From Planctomycetaceae bacterium UBA2671 (GTDB lineage: Bacteria; Planctomycetota; Planctomycetia; Planctomycetales; Planctomycetaceae), in contig DEML01000042.1 in the NCBI GenBank assembly GCA_002359185.1, forward strand, positions 198,430 through 262,429: 64,000 nucleotides of DNA. Direction: 5' to 3'. The notes under the pieces are model-generated. The model did no database searches. It was not told where the DNA came from and saw only the letters and a program-made list of their open reading frames with translations. Below are positions 26,685 to 36,509 of this stretch, one piece after another. A program made the position numbers and the translations under genes. The first letter of the stretch is position 1, and every line of letters begins with the position of its first letter.

Positions 26685-28100
26685 TTAAACATTGTAATAA
26701 AGGTCAAACTCATAAGGATGAGGTCGCAATCTCAACGCGTCGATTTCCTCTGCTCGTTTGTAATCGATGAACGAATTGAGCATGTCCTTGGAGAAGACGT
26801 CGCCCGCAGTGAGGAAGTCGTTGTCGGCTTCGAGGGCTTCCAACGCTTCGCCCAATGAAGTTGGGGCGACGTTGGTTTCGGCCAGTTCTTCCGGGGTCAT
26901 GTCGTAGATGTCGCGGTCGAGGGGTTCGCCCGGATCGATCTTGTTCTGAATCCCGTCGATCATCGCCATCATCAACGCGGTGAAGCTGAGGTAGCCGCAG
27001 GCAGAGGGGTCTGGTGTGCGGAATTCGACTCGCTTTGCCTTCGGGCTCGACGAGTACATCGGAATACGGCAGGAAGCCGAACGGTTTCGCTGACTCATTG
27101 CCAGAGTGACCGGAGCTTCGAATCCCGGAACCAGTCGATGGAAACTGTTGGCCGTCGGATTCGAAAGAGCAACCAGTGCCCGACCATGCTTGATGATTCC
27201 ACCAATGCCATGCAAAGCCAGTTCGCTCATGCCGGCATAGCCATCACCCGCCATGAGGGTATCGCCATCTTTCCAGAAGGAGATGTGTGTGTGCATACCG
27301 GAGCCGTTGTCTTCGAAGACGGGCTTGGGCATGAAGGTAACGGTTTTGCCATGCTTCTTGGCCACATTTTTAATGACGTATTTGAACCACAGAAACTGGT
27401 CGGCCATCGTCTCAAGATCGGTGAACTTCATATCGATTTCGCACTGACCGGCTGTTCCGACTTCATGATGATGAGCTTCGACAACGATGCCGAGATCTCG
27501 CATGAGCTGAACCATCTCGCCACGGATATCGACCAGCGAATCGCTTGGGGCAACGGGGAAGTAGCCCGCTTTGTAGCCGACTTTATGGCCGAGGTTGCCT
27601 GTCAGTTCGGGCTTGCCGGTATTCCAGGCGGCTTCAGAGGAATCGATCTCATACATGGCACCCCGCTGAGTTGTCGCGAAGCGAATGTCATCGAAGATGA
27701 AGAACTCGGGTTCAGGACCGATGAAGCAGGAATCGGCGATCCCGGTCTGCTTGAGGTATTCGATCCCCCGTCGGGCAACGCCGCGAGGGTCTTTGTTGTA
27801 GGGTTGCTTGGTGATTGGATCATAAATATCGGCAATGACGCTCACAGTCGGAATTGCGAAAAACGGATCCATGCGAGCCGAGGAGGGATCGGGAATGGCG
27901 ATCATGTCGGATTCGTTAATCGCCTGCCAGGCACGGATGGAAGATCCATCGAAACCAAAACCGTCTTCGAACACACCTTCATCAAGCGTATCAAGCGGAT
28001 AGGTACAGTGCTGCCAGGTGCCGAACATGTCGCAGAACTTCATATCGAGTTGGACGGCGTTGTTCTCTTTGGCGAATTTGAAAAATCCTTTTGGATCCAT
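26685..28100 (-). CDS. glnA: Glutamine synthetase type I
   Basis: It makes glutamine from glutamate, ammonia and ATP, the main ammonia-assimilating step. The 471-aa protein has FGFDGSSIRAWQ, metal ligands in GPEPEFFIFD, and AHHHEVGTAGQCEI. KPVFEDNGSGMHTHIS and NRSASCRIP are also present. Tyr399 in RDIYDMTPEE corresponds to the residue adenylylated in the enterobacterial enzyme, so covalent control is possible. GAGGAG lies seven bases before the ATG. It is apparently a single-gene transcript with its own terminator. Confidence 0.97.
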   Translation of the reverse strand: MDPKGFFKFAKENNAVQLDMKFCDMFGTWQHCTYPLDTLDEGVFEDGFGFDGSSIRAWQAINESDMIAIPDPSSARMDPFFAIPTVSVIADIYDPITKQPYNKDPRGVARRGIEYLKQTGIADSCFIGPEPEFFIFDDIRFATTQRGAMYEIDSSEAAWNTGKPELTGNLGHKVGYKAGYFPVAPSDSLVDIRGEMVQLMRDLGIVVEAHHHEVGTAGQCEIDMKFTDLETMADQFLWFKYVIKNVAKKHGKTVTFMPKPVFEDNGSGMHTHISFWKDGDTLMAGDGYAGMSELALHGIGGIIKHGRALVALSNPTANSFHRLVPGFEAPVTLAMSQRNRSASCRIPMYSSSPKAKRVEFRTPDPSACGYLSFTALMMAMIDGIQNKIDPGEPLDRDIYDMTPEELAETNVAPTSLGEALEALEADNDFLTAGDVFSKDMLNSFIDYKRAEEIDALRLRPHPYEFDLYYNV

Positions 28101-28746
28101 TTAACATCTCCTCATCAAAAATCATTGCAAACAGGTGTTTCTCTCTCCGGGACGGAGATAGAGAATTAATTACGGAACGGTACGCACGCTCTATAAATTG
28201 TTGTGGGATCGAATTGGATCCAGACAACTCTTACAACCTGAACTTTTTAGAAAACAGACGAAATGACGATGAGACAGAATCCTTAACGTCGAGCGCTCGT
28301 TCCGTTTTCTGGATTTGACCGACACTCTCTGCAGAACTGTCTTGAGGAAGATACATCCTGTCGAACCAAAGACAGTGAACTCAGATTTTTTGGTTGCAGA
28401 GAGTTCGCAATCAATTCAACCCTGCCGAGTGGCAGAAGCTCCCATCAGTAATAAACGAAATGGATGAGAACCGCAATTCTCTTCCCTTGTTAATTGGATT
28501 TCGTGGCTGGAATTCTTGAAAATTCGGATTGGGTAGGCGAGGGGGATTTCCTGCAAATTTCTTCGTTGTGTGGTAGTTTATGGATGTAAGGTTCGTGATT
28601 TACCGGGGGCTTCGCTTCGCTACGACCCCAGCCACCCATCAGCCTTCATCTCAACTTCATGGAATGACTGTGAGGTTCAAGCGATAGAAGTTATCCTTAA
28701 CGATTAATTGAGTTCGTATAAGTGATGTGAGTTGGAATTTGAGATC
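28101..28746. other. Divergent intergenic region with one repeat
   Basis: It separates glnA from the nucleotide-sugar cluster and should hold both promoters. At about 28605-28638 it carries gggggcttcgcttcgctacg followed by accccagccaccc. This repeat recurs at about 38947-38979 and 45006-45046. No gene or known leader RNA is recognised. Confidence 0.5.
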
Positions 28747-29712
28747 ATGAAAATACTGGTAACCGGGGGAGCCGGATTTATTGGAAGTCATATTGTCGAC
28801 CAACTGATAGAGGTCGGGCATGAGCCGGTCGTCGTTGATGATTTAAGCACGGGCAATCTGGCCAATCTGCCGGAATCTGTCCCGTTTCATAAAGTCGATG
28901 TATGCGATCAAGCTGCCCTGGCGGCCGTCTTTGAGAAAGAGAAACCTGAAGCGGTATGCCATCAGGCGGCTCAAATGTCGGTCAGCCGGTCCGTGAATGA
29001 ACCAAGCTTCGATGCCCAGGTGAATATCATGGGACTGCTCTCGACGCTGGAACAGAGTCAAAAGAGCGGAGTCAAACGGTTTGTGTTCGCGTCTTCCGGC
29101 GGAGTTCTTTACGGCGAAGTGACCGAGCCTGCCTCCGAATCGCATCCGGCGAATCCAATCTCTCCCTACGGAATATCGAAATTCACCGGAGAGCAATATC
29201 TGAGTTTCTTCACCCGCGAACATGGACTGGAAACAGTCGCCTTGCGTTATGCGAATGTGTATGGGCCTCGACAAAATCCTCACGGCGAAGCAGGCGTTGT
29301 GGCAATTTTCTGTCAACGGATGCTGCGAGGGGAAGGAACCCGAATTAACGGAGATGGAAAATACATTCGCGATTATGTGTATGTCGAGGATGTCGCCCGC
29401 GCCAATGTGCTGGCTTTAACCGAAACATTGCCAACGACTCATGTCGCATTCAATGTGGGAACGGGCGTGCCAGTCGATGTGAATGAACTGGCAGAGCGGA
29501 TACACGCGTTAACTTCACAGGCATTGCGGGATGCTGGTCGTTCCACTACCGTACCGCAATCAGAATATGGACCACCCCGGGCAGGAGATTTGCGTTCCAA
29601 TCTGGTCGATGCCACCCTGCTGAAACAGACGTATGGCTGGGCTGATAAAACACAAATTGAGTCGGGACTGAAAACCACAGTGAACTGGTTTGCCCGTGAA
29701 GCAGGAATTTGA
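28747..29712 (+). CDS. NAD-dependent epimerase (UDP-glucose 4-epimerase-like)
   Basis: A 321-aa extended short-chain dehydrogenase acting on a nucleotide sugar. It has NAD-binding GGAGFIGSH near the N-terminus, the HQAAQ segment, a Ser in SSGG, and the catalytic pair YGISK (YxxxK). RYANVYGPRQNPHGEAGVV is typical of the bacterial GalE-like group. The exact sugar is not certain. ATG 28747 is preferred over TTG 28732. First gene of a four-gene cluster in the same direction, with about 60 bases to the next gene. Confidence 0.85.
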   Translation: MKILVTGGAGFIGSHIVDQLIEVGHEPVVVDDLSTGNLANLPESVPFHKVDVCDQAALAAVFEKEKPEAVCHQAAQMSVSRSVNEPSFDAQVNIMGLLSTLEQSQKSGVKRFVFASSGGVLYGEVTEPASESHPANPISPYGISKFTGEQYLSFFTREHGLETVALRYANVYGPRQNPHGEAGVVAIFCQRMLRGEGTRINGDGKYIRDYVYVEDVARANVLALTETLPTTHVAFNVGTGVPVDVNELAERIHALTSQALRDAGRSTTVPQSEYGPPRAGDLRSNLVDATLLKQTYGWADKTQIESGLKTTVNWFAREAGI

Positions 29713-29774
29713 GTCCAATTCGTCAGGCAGAGCCTGACTTACACCATGTTACATTTGAAAACTGCACCTGAACG

Positions 29775-30725
29775 ATGACACATCTCAATATCCTTGTGAC
29801 TGGTGGAGCTGGTTTTCTCGGCAGTCATTTGTGCACACGACTGATCGAACAGGGGCACGAAGTTGTCTGCGTCGACAATTTCTTCTCCGGCTCCAAGCAG
29901 AACGTCGCTCATTTGATCGGCCATCCCCGCTTCGAACTCATTCGGCACGATATCGTCCGCCCCTTATTCATCGAAGCCGACCAGATTTATAATCTGGCCT
30001 GCCCCGCTTCCCCCAAGGCTTATCAGTTCAATCCGATCAAAACGATCAAGACTTCGACGGTCGGTATGGTGAATGTACTCGGCCTGGCAAAACGCTGCGG
30101 AGCACGTGTTCTGCACACATCCACTTCCGAAGTCTATGGCGATCCCGATGTTCATCCTCAGAAGGAAGACTACTGGGGCAATGTCAATCCGATAGGACCC
30201 CGCAGCTGTTATGATGAGGGAAAACGGGTCGCCGAATCACTCTGCATGAATTATCATCTCGCCCATAAACTGGAAGTTCGCATTGTGCGAATCTTCAATA
30301 CCTATGGACCGCGAATGCATCCGGATGATGGCCGCGTGGTTTCCAACTTTATTATGCAGGCGTTGCATGGTGAACCGCTAACACTTTACGGAGATGGCGA
30401 GCAGACACGTTCATTCTGTTACGTCGATGACTTAATCGACGGCTTCCTGGCGATGATGAATCAGGACGAAGAAACCGGACCAGTCAACCTGGGGAATCCG
30501 GTCGAAAACTCGATGAAAGAGTTAGCCGAGGCCGTCATAAAAATTACTGGCTCAAAAAGTGGGACCACTCATAGACCACTGCCTGAGGATGATCCAAAAC
30601 AACGTTGCCCCGATATCAGTAAAGCCAGACAAATCCTGGGCTGGGAGCCCAAGGTCGATTTGAAAACCGGCCTGACCGAGACCGTCAAATATTATCAGGG
30701 ACAGATTCAGAAGGGTGAGTTGTGA
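29775..30725 (+). CDS. UDP-glucuronate decarboxylase (UDP-xylose synthase)
   Basis: It converts UDP-glucuronate to UDP-xylose with enzyme-bound NAD+. The 316-aa protein has GGAGFLGSHL, CVDNFFSGSKQNV, and the YNLACPASP segment characteristic of UXS. STSEVYGDP and SCYDEGKRVAE (YxxxK variant) follow, with RIFNTYGPRM further on. These features separate UXS from other epimerases. Its last four bases overlap the GTG start of the next gene, so the two are translationally coupled. Both consume UDP-glucuronate; UDP-glucose dehydrogenase is not in the window. Confidence 0.93.
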   Translation: MTHLNILVTGGAGFLGSHLCTRLIEQGHEVVCVDNFFSGSKQNVAHLIGHPRFELIRHDIVRPLFIEADQIYNLACPASPKAYQFNPIKTIKTSTVGMVNVLGLAKRCGARVLHTSTSEVYGDPDVHPQKEDYWGNVNPIGPRSCYDEGKRVAESLCMNYHLAHKLEVRIVRIFNTYGPRMHPDDGRVVSNFIMQALHGEPLTLYGDGEQTRSFCYVDDLIDGFLAMMNQDEETGPVNLGNPVENSMKELAEAVIKITGSKSGTTHRPLPEDDPKQRCPDISKARQILGWEPKVDLKTGLTETVKYYQGQIQKGEL

Positions 30726-31732
30726 GCAAATATTTAGTGACCGGAGCAGCCGGTTTTATCGGAGCAAGACTCTCACAAAAACTGCTCGATCGCGGCGATG
30801 AAGTCATCGGAATCGATAACCTGAACGACTACTACGACCCGACTCTCAAAGACGCCCGACTGGCACAACTGACTCCCCGTGAGAAGTTCAGTTTTCAGAA
30901 AGTCGCTCTTGAAGATCGCGAGGAAATCAATCGGCTTTTCTCCGATGAAAAGCCCGAAGTCGTCGTCAACCTGGCCGCTCAGGCAGGCGTACGCTATTCC
31001 CTGAAGAACCCCCATGCCTATGTCGACAGCAATCTGGTCGGATTTGTCAACATCCTGGAAGCCTGCCGGCACAACGAGACGAAACATCTCGTGTATGCGT
31101 CGTCCAGTTCTGTGTACGGTGCCAACAAGACGATGCCGTTTTCGATTCATCACAGCGTCGATCATCCGGTCAGTCTCTATGCTGCTTCCAAAAAGGCCAA
31201 CGAACTGATGGCTCACACTTACAGCCATTTATACGATTTGCCAACAACAGGACTTCGATTCTTCACCGTTTATGGACCATGGGGACGTCCCGATATGGCC
31301 CTGTTCCTGTTTACAAAAGCAATTCTCGAAGGGCGACCGATCGACGTGTTCAACTTCGGCAAAATGAAACGCGATTTCACTTACATCGATGACATCGTCG
31401 AAGGCGTCATTCGGGTTTCCGACAAAGTCCCTCAGCGAAACGACAAATGGATCGCTGAAGACGCCGATCCCGGATCAAGCTCTGCCCCATACAAACTGTA
31501 CAACATCGGAAATAACAATCCGGTCGAATTGATGTACATGATTGAGACACTCGAAAAGTGCCTCGGCAAAACCGCAGAGAAAAACATGATGCCCATTCAA
31601 CCAGGCGACGTCCCGGCGACCTACGCCGATGTCGACGACCTCATCCGCGACGTCGGATTCCGACCAGACACCCCCATCGAAACCGGCATCCAGAATTTCG
31701 TGGAGTGGTATCGCGAGTTTTATAAAGTGTAG
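30722..31732 (+). CDS. UDP-glucuronate 4-epimerase
   Basis: It interconverts UDP-glucuronate and UDP-galacturonate. The 336-aa protein has TGAAGFIGARLS, NLNDYYDPTLKDARL, LAAQAGVRYSL, and YAASKKANELMAH (YxxxK). The RFFTVYGPWGRPDMALF signature is typical of the GAE/LpsL group. The GTG start overlaps the preceding stop by four bases (GTGA). With the upstream decarboxylase it forms a branch point giving UDP-xylose or UDP-galacturonate for surface polysaccharide. Confidence 0.93.
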   Translation: MSKYLVTGAAGFIGARLSQKLLDRGDEVIGIDNLNDYYDPTLKDARLAQLTPREKFSFQKVALEDREEINRLFSDEKPEVVVNLAAQAGVRYSLKNPHAYVDSNLVGFVNILEACRHNETKHLVYASSSSVYGANKTMPFSIHHSVDHPVSLYAASKKANELMAHTYSHLYDLPTTGLRFFTVYGPWGRPDMALFLFTKAILEGRPIDVFNFGKMKRDFTYIDDIVEGVIRVSDKVPQRNDKWIAEDADPGSSSAPYKLYNIGNNNPVELMYMIETLEKCLGKTAEKNMMPIQPGDVPATYADVDDLIRDVGFRPDTPIETGIQNFVEWYREFYKV

Positions 31733-31798
31733 TATTTAGTTAATAGTGATTAGAAAATTATTTGAATCAACCCTAAACCCTCAACCCTAAACCCAACA

Positions 31799-32668
31799 AT
31801 GTCTCGACGTGGAATAATTCTGGCTGGTGGAACAGGATCGCGACTGTATCCGGCGACCTTGCCGATCAGTAAGCAGTTGCTACCGGTCTACGATAAGCCG
31901 ATGATCTACTATCCCCTTTCGACGCTCATGCTGGCGGGAATCCGGGATGTGTTAATCATCAGCACGCCGCATGATTTGCCTCTGTTTGAACGTCTGCTGG
32001 GTGATGGTTCCAAATGGGGGATGAATCTGGTTTACGCCGAACAACCGAAGCCGGAAGGACTGGCTCAGGCCTTTCTGATAGGTGAGGACTTTATTGGCGA
32101 CGAAACAAGTTGTCTGATTCTGGGTGACAACATTTTCTACGGCGACAAGCTCGGCCGCTCTCTGCAACGCGTCAATGAACAGACAGATCAGTCGACGGTC
32201 TTCGCCTATCATGTTCGCGATCCCGAACGTTATGGCGTGATCGTCCACGATGAAAATGGCAAAGCGATCGATATCGAAGAAAAGCCAAAGCACCCGAAAT
32301 CAAAACTGGCGGTGACGGGACTCTACTTCTACGACAATCACGTTGTCGAACACGCCCGCTCGCTAAAGCCTTCCCCACGGGGAGAGTTAGAGATTACCGA
32401 TTTGAATCGAGTCTATCTCCAGGCTGGTCAACTCAATGTCGAAATCCTCGGACGGGGAACCGCCTGGCTCGATACCGGAACCCATCGCTCACTACTCGAA
32501 GCCTCGGATTATGTCAGCGTGATTGAAGATCGTCAGGGCCTGAAAATTTCCTGCCCGGAAGAAATCGCCTGGCGCATGGGCTACATCACAAAAGCTGAAC
32601 TCGCAAAACTCGCCGAACCATTGGCTTCCGGTCAGTACGGAAAATATCTGCTGGAACTGCTGGAGTAA
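31799..32668 (+). CDS. rfbA: Glucose-1-phosphate thymidylyltransferase
   Basis: It makes dTDP-glucose from dTTP and glucose 1-phosphate, the first step to dTDP-rhamnose and related sugars. The 289-aa protein has GIILAGGTGSRLYPAT, SKQLLPVYDKPMIYYPLS, and the EQPKPEGLAQAF segment. GDNIFYG and AWLDTGTH follow. Length and motifs fit RfbA/RmlA. Last gene of the cluster; rfbB, rfbC and rfbD are not in the window. Confidence 0.95.
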   Translation: MSRRGIILAGGTGSRLYPATLPISKQLLPVYDKPMIYYPLSTLMLAGIRDVLIISTPHDLPLFERLLGDGSKWGMNLVYAEQPKPEGLAQAFLIGEDFIGDETSCLILGDNIFYGDKLGRSLQRVNEQTDQSTVFAYHVRDPERYGVIVHDENGKAIDIEEKPKHPKSKLAVTGLYFYDNHVVEHARSLKPSPRGELEITDLNRVYLQAGQLNVEILGRGTAWLDTGTHRSLLEASDYVSVIEDRQGLKISCPEEIAWRMGYITKAELAKLAEPLASGQYGKYLLELLE

Positions 32669-32708
32669 TCTCCCTGCCTCTTTAAAGAATCGTAGCTTAG
32701 AGTAACTT

Positions 32709-34046
32709 TTAAGAGTTTTCTTCAGAAACTATTTGCGTAGATCGCAACGCTTCCAGTCGAGCAAGTATTTTCGCTTCATACCCTCGATTGACAGGGCGAT
32801 AATACGTCCGATCGACTCCCAGATAATCCTGATCTACCCAGCCGGCTTCCGCATTGTGTGGATATTGATAATCATCTCCATGTCCAAGTTGCTTCGCTCC
32901 CTGATAGTGTCGATCCTTCAAATGCCTCGGCACAGGCAGTACTTCCTCTGTTTTCAAATCGTGCAGAGCCTCATTGATGGCAACGTAAGCCGCATTCGAC
33001 TTGGGTGCACAAGCCAGATACGTGCAGGCTTGAGCCAGCATAATCCGGCACTCCGGCATCCCGACCATCTCAGTCGACTGAGCAGCTGCCGTCGCGATCA
33101 CCAATCCATGCGGATCGGCATTGCCAATATCTTCCGAAGCCGAAATCATGAGCCGTCGGGCGATAAAACGGGGAGGCTCTCCCGCATCGAGCATACGTGC
33201 CATCCAGTAAATCGCCGCATCGGGATCCGAACCACGAATGCTTTTGATCAGCGCACTGGCGGCATCATAATGTTCATCGCCTGCTCGATCATATCGAATC
33301 GATTTCTGCTGCAGCGATTCCTCCGCCACTTCCAGCGTGACAATCTTTTCCTCTACTGGGTAATCGGTCACCGAAAGCACCGCGACTTCCAGAGCATTCA
33401 AAGCCCGACGAACATCACCATCTGCTCCTTTCGCCAGAAACTCAAACGCTTCATCAGTCACAGTCACTTCAGTTGACCCGAGACCTCGCTCTGCATCCGA
33501 CATCGCCCGCTGAAGTTGCGAAATCAAATCGGTCGAACTGAGAGGCTCAAATTCAAAAATCTGACTCCGACTCAACAACGGAGCCACCAGCGCAAAGAAC
33601 GGATTATCGGTCGTCGCCCCAATAAAAATGACCGTCCCCTTTTCAAGATCGGGCAACAGAACATCCTGCTGAGTCTTACTGAAGTGATGCAGTTCATCGA
33701 CAAACAGAATCGTTCGACGCCCCGAAGCGGCCAGTTCATTATCCGCCTGCTGCAGAACCGCACGAACATCCTTCACCCCACAGGAAGCGGCATTCAGGGA
33801 AAAGAACTTCGATTCCGTTTGCCGGGCAATCAAATGAGCCAGCGTCGTTTTCCCTGTTCCGGGAGGACCATAGAAAATCAGCGAACTGATCCGATTCGCC
33901 TTGAGCAACCGACGCAGCAGCTTCCCTTCGGCCAGAAAATGATCCTGCCCCGCAAATTCATCGAGCAAACGAGGCCTCATCCGCGCCGCCAGCGGCTGCA
34001 CACGCTCACGATTCTTCTGTTCCGATTTATCAAATAATCCAGCCAT
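32709..34046 (-). CDS. rarA: Replication-associated recombination protein RarA (MgsA)
   Basis: An AAA+ ATPase acting at stalled replication forks, related to clamp-loader subunits. From ATG 34046 it is 445 aa. Visible are the RPRLLDEFAGQDHF start, Walker A YGPPGTGKTTLAH, and Walker B LFVDELHHF. Sensor 1 is GATTDNPFF. The RarA-specific C-terminal region includes YWMARMLDAGEPPRFIARRL and ASEDIGNADPHGL. A longer frame to 34103 is less likely. It is convergent with rfbA. Confidence 0.94.
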   Translation of the reverse strand: MAGLFDKSEQKNRERVQPLAARMRPRLLDEFAGQDHFLAEGKLLRRLLKANRISSLIFYGPPGTGKTTLAHLIARQTESKFFSLNAASCGVKDVRAVLQQADNELAASGRRTILFVDELHHFSKTQQDVLLPDLEKGTVIFIGATTDNPFFALVAPLLSRSQIFEFEPLSSTDLISQLQRAMSDAERGLGSTEVTVTDEAFEFLAKGADGDVRRALNALEVAVLSVTDYPVEEKIVTLEVAEESLQQKSIRYDRAGDEHYDAASALIKSIRGSDPDAAIYWMARMLDAGEPPRFIARRLMISASEDIGNADPHGLVIATAAAQSTEMVGMPECRIMLAQACTYLACAPKSNAAYVAINEALHDLKTEEVLPVPRHLKDRHYQGAKQLGHGDDYQYPHNAEAGWVDQDYLGVDRTYYRPVNRGYEAKILARLEALRSTQIVSEENS

Positions 34047-34103
34047 CAGAACAGAATGCGTGATCTGCTCGAAAACATCAAGCCAGAGTCTCAATGTTTT
34101 CAA

Positions 34104-34514
34104 TGGTCAGCAACGTTGTTCAAAGCCGATGATCTCGTTTTTGCAGGTTCTGCGATTTAGACCGTTTCAATCAGATGTAATGATTTGAGCGAAGCTGCCA
34201 ACATTATGGCCAATTCAAGGCAAAACATACGGTCTTTTCCCTTACATCAACTCCAGCTGTAACACCTGTAATGAAAAATATGCCTGTATCTGAAATGGCA
34301 GTATTCAGGCTTTTTCTACTGTACAGAATTAAGTCCCAAAATATTTTACGAAACTCCGATCTATTAATTTGACATGTTTCATTTTGTTCGTTGCCGCGGG
34401 GCCTGGGAACTTCTTTGAGAAATTAAAGCGAGTTCAGAGTGAGAACCGTCAGGCAAACTCAAACTAATCCTGAATGGGATTCAATCTAATTCTCTTTCAC
34501 AAGGAAGTCCTGAC
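34104..34514. other. Divergent promoter region without recognised repeats
   Basis: About 410 bases between rarA and the outer-membrane protein gene on opposite strands. No short gene or clear hairpin is seen. AAGGAAG lies just before ATG 34515. Confidence 0.4.
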
Positions 34515-35657
34515 ATGATCAAGTCGCTCCTGAAATGCTCAGCCTTGAGCCTCTCTGTATTAGCCGCAGCCAGTTCGGCTCAAGCCGGTTCCGTCGAATG
34601 GCTCAGCCTGAACCAAAACGGGGAAGAACAATCTCTCTTCGTCAACACTGTTGAAAAACCTTATCTGGAAGCGATTGTGAAAACACCCACAACCCAGACT
34701 AACAGTGAAGATCAATTTGTCCAAACCACATACTCCGAACAACTGACTCCAGTCACCTGCGGATACAATTCCCCCTGTGCAGGCTCAGACTGTACAGGCA
34801 GAATGAGCTGGTTGGAAAACACTGAAGTCTGGGTGGGAGCAGACGCATTTCGCTCATTCGGCGATGGTCGATTTGCTCTGTTCAATCCGCTTCCATTCGC
34901 GACAGCCAACAGCTTCGGAACTGTCGCCGGATTCAACACAACTTACGGCTGGGATAGCACACGAATCCGCGCCCAGGTTGGTGCCAGCTACGGAGCCTAC
35001 GACTGGAAAGGGCGAACAATTGATAATCCACCGGAAGCCGGAACTCTGCAACAGCAGGGTTTTTTGACTTACGGTCTCTACAAACGCAGTGATGTTTGCT
35101 GTGGCGACCGGGTCAGCTGGGGTATCGTTTCAGATCACTTCTACGGCGACGAATACGGCTGGACAGCTGATGAAATCGTTCTGCATCAATTCCGCTGGCA
35201 GTTAGGTTATGCATTGAACTGTCATAACGAAGTCGGCATGAATGGCACGTTCCGTACCGCAAATGATACCGTGGGAATCAGCAGTGTAGGCGCTCCGATC
35301 AACACCCAGGTGCACGCCATGAACCAATGGAACGCATACTTCAAACATCAATGGGAATTTGGTGGAAACAGTTCTATGTACATCGGGACGTTCGACGGTG
35401 CCGACATCGCCAGCTGGCAGTTCGGTATGCTCAACACTTCTCCTCTGAATGATTACCTGTCACTCTACGGAAACTTCGGCTACGTCGCACCAGGTTCTTC
35501 TGGTGGCCTGACAGGATCTGCCGAAGAGCAGTGGAATGTTTCCGTCGGACTCATCTACTCATTCGGCGGCAAAGCCAGCAGCCCGAATATCTCTGGACAT
35601 CAGGGTTTGGCTTTAATGCCAGTTGCCAATAACAACAACTTCCTGATCACCAACTAA
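34515..35657 (+). CDS. Predicted outer-membrane beta-barrel protein
   Basis: A 380-aa exported protein. The signal peptide MIKSLLKCSALSLSVLAAAS ends near SAQA (residue 24). After a low-complexity linker and a Cys-containing segment (CGYNSPCAGSDCTG), most of the protein is alternating hydrophobic and polar residues. Aromatic residues are frequent, as in GASYGAYDWKGR, HQFRWQLGYAL and QWNVSVGLIYSFGG, a pattern expected of transmembrane beta strands. I do not recognise a named family beyond similar planctomycete proteins. It is a single gene with its own terminator and so probably well expressed. Confidence 0.65.
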   Translation: MIKSLLKCSALSLSVLAAASSAQAGSVEWLSLNQNGEEQSLFVNTVEKPYLEAIVKTPTTQTNSEDQFVQTTYSEQLTPVTCGYNSPCAGSDCTGRMSWLENTEVWVGADAFRSFGDGRFALFNPLPFATANSFGTVAGFNTTYGWDSTRIRAQVGASYGAYDWKGRTIDNPPEAGTLQQQGFLTYGLYKRSDVCCGDRVSWGIVSDHFYGDEYGWTADEIVLHQFRWQLGYALNCHNEVGMNGTFRTANDTVGISSVGAPINTQVHAMNQWNAYFKHQWEFGGNSSMYIGTFDGADIASWQFGMLNTSPLNDYLSLYGNFGYVAPGSSGGLTGSAEEQWNVSVGLIYSFGGKASSPNISGHQGLALMPVANNNNFLITN

Positions 35658-35693
35658 TTTTTACGGTAATCTCTGAATTACGCAGGAACCCAC

Positions 35694-35726
35694 GAACATC
35701 GCATACACTTATTGTGTGCGATGTTC
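35694..35726. terminator. Shared bidirectional terminator hairpin
   Basis: gaacatcgcataca (35694-35707) pairs with tgtgtgcgatgttc (35713-35726) with a single G-T wobble. T-rich sequence follows on the plus strand. It sits between the convergent outer-membrane protein gene and folK. Confidence 0.75.
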
Positions 35727-35731
35727 TTCAT

Positions 35732-36463
35732 TTAACCAACCAGTTTCGGTTCATCCAGTCCAGCCTGAATCACATCGAACATCGAGACCTCAAATGCCCC
35801 GGACAACTCCTGCTCAGTAACTCCCCCCGCATCGCGAACTCCCGGCTCATTCTCGTGTTCAAGTAACACCCACGTCGCTACATAGGAACGACACTCACCT
35901 TCTGTAATCAACTCCAGTTGATCGTCATCAAATTCTTTCCCTAGCGTCTCCAGCAAAACCTCTTGTCGCGATATATCAAGCCGGCTCATGTCCACACTGA
36001 GCGGACGCACCAGCAATCGAACCCGTAACTCCGCAAATGTCTTCCCAAAAACAGGATGCACGTACTCCCCCGCAACATCACACAGAGGATCGAGCACAAA
36101 TCGACGATACCAGCAAGCCGGATGAGGTAAAACCAATCGTTCGGATTGCAGAACAATCTGATCACAAAAAACCAGATCCAAATCAATCGTCCGCGGCCCC
36201 CAATGAATCTCCCGTGTTCGCCCACAGCCTGCTTCAATTTCCTGGCAAACATCGAGCAACTCAATCGGCTGTAACGATGTCTCAATCAACACCGCACCGT
36301 TCAGAAAACGACTCCCGGCTTCCGCTCCCATCGGAGTTGTCTCGTATAATGAACTTAACTTCAGAACGGAAATCGATTCGTAAGCATCAAGCTGTTCAAT
36401 CACAGCCTGAATAATTTGAGCGGTATCCCCAAGATTCCCACCCAATGCGATACCGGCAATCAT
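35732..36463 (-). CDS. folK: 2-amino-4-hydroxy-6-hydroxymethyldihydropteridine pyrophosphokinase
   Basis: It transfers pyrophosphate from ATP to hydroxymethyl-dihydropterin in folate synthesis. Conserved parts are GIALGGNLGD near the start, YETTPMG, FLNGAVLIET, and the signature RTIDLDLVFCD with the metal-binding Asp pair. LPHPACWYRRFVLDPLCDVA follows. FolK proteins are usually about 160 aa; here the core ends near residue 160 and about 80 further residues follow (from ADL-type text RPLSVDMSRLDISRQE onward). That tail matches nothing I know. ATG 36463 is preferred over TTG 36475. Confidence 0.9.
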   Translation of the reverse strand: MIAGIALGGNLGDTAQIIQAVIEQLDAYESISVLKLSSLYETTPMGAEAGSRFLNGAVLIETSLQPIELLDVCQEIEAGCGRTREIHWGPRTIDLDLVFCDQIVLQSERLVLPHPACWYRRFVLDPLCDVAGEYVHPVFGKTFAELRVRLLVRPLSVDMSRLDISRQEVLLETLGKEFDDDQLELITEGECRSYVATWVLLEHENEPGVRDAGGVTEQELSGAFEVSMFDVIQAGLDEPKLVG

Positions 36464-36509
36464 ACCTGTTCTCAACCCAATACTTTGCCAAGGCCAATCC
36501 CAGAAAACT

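Noticed and set aside
27138..28169. 343-aa open frame opposite glnA
   Set aside because: A long antisense shadow of glnA caused by codon bias; the glnA protein is unmistakable on the other strand.
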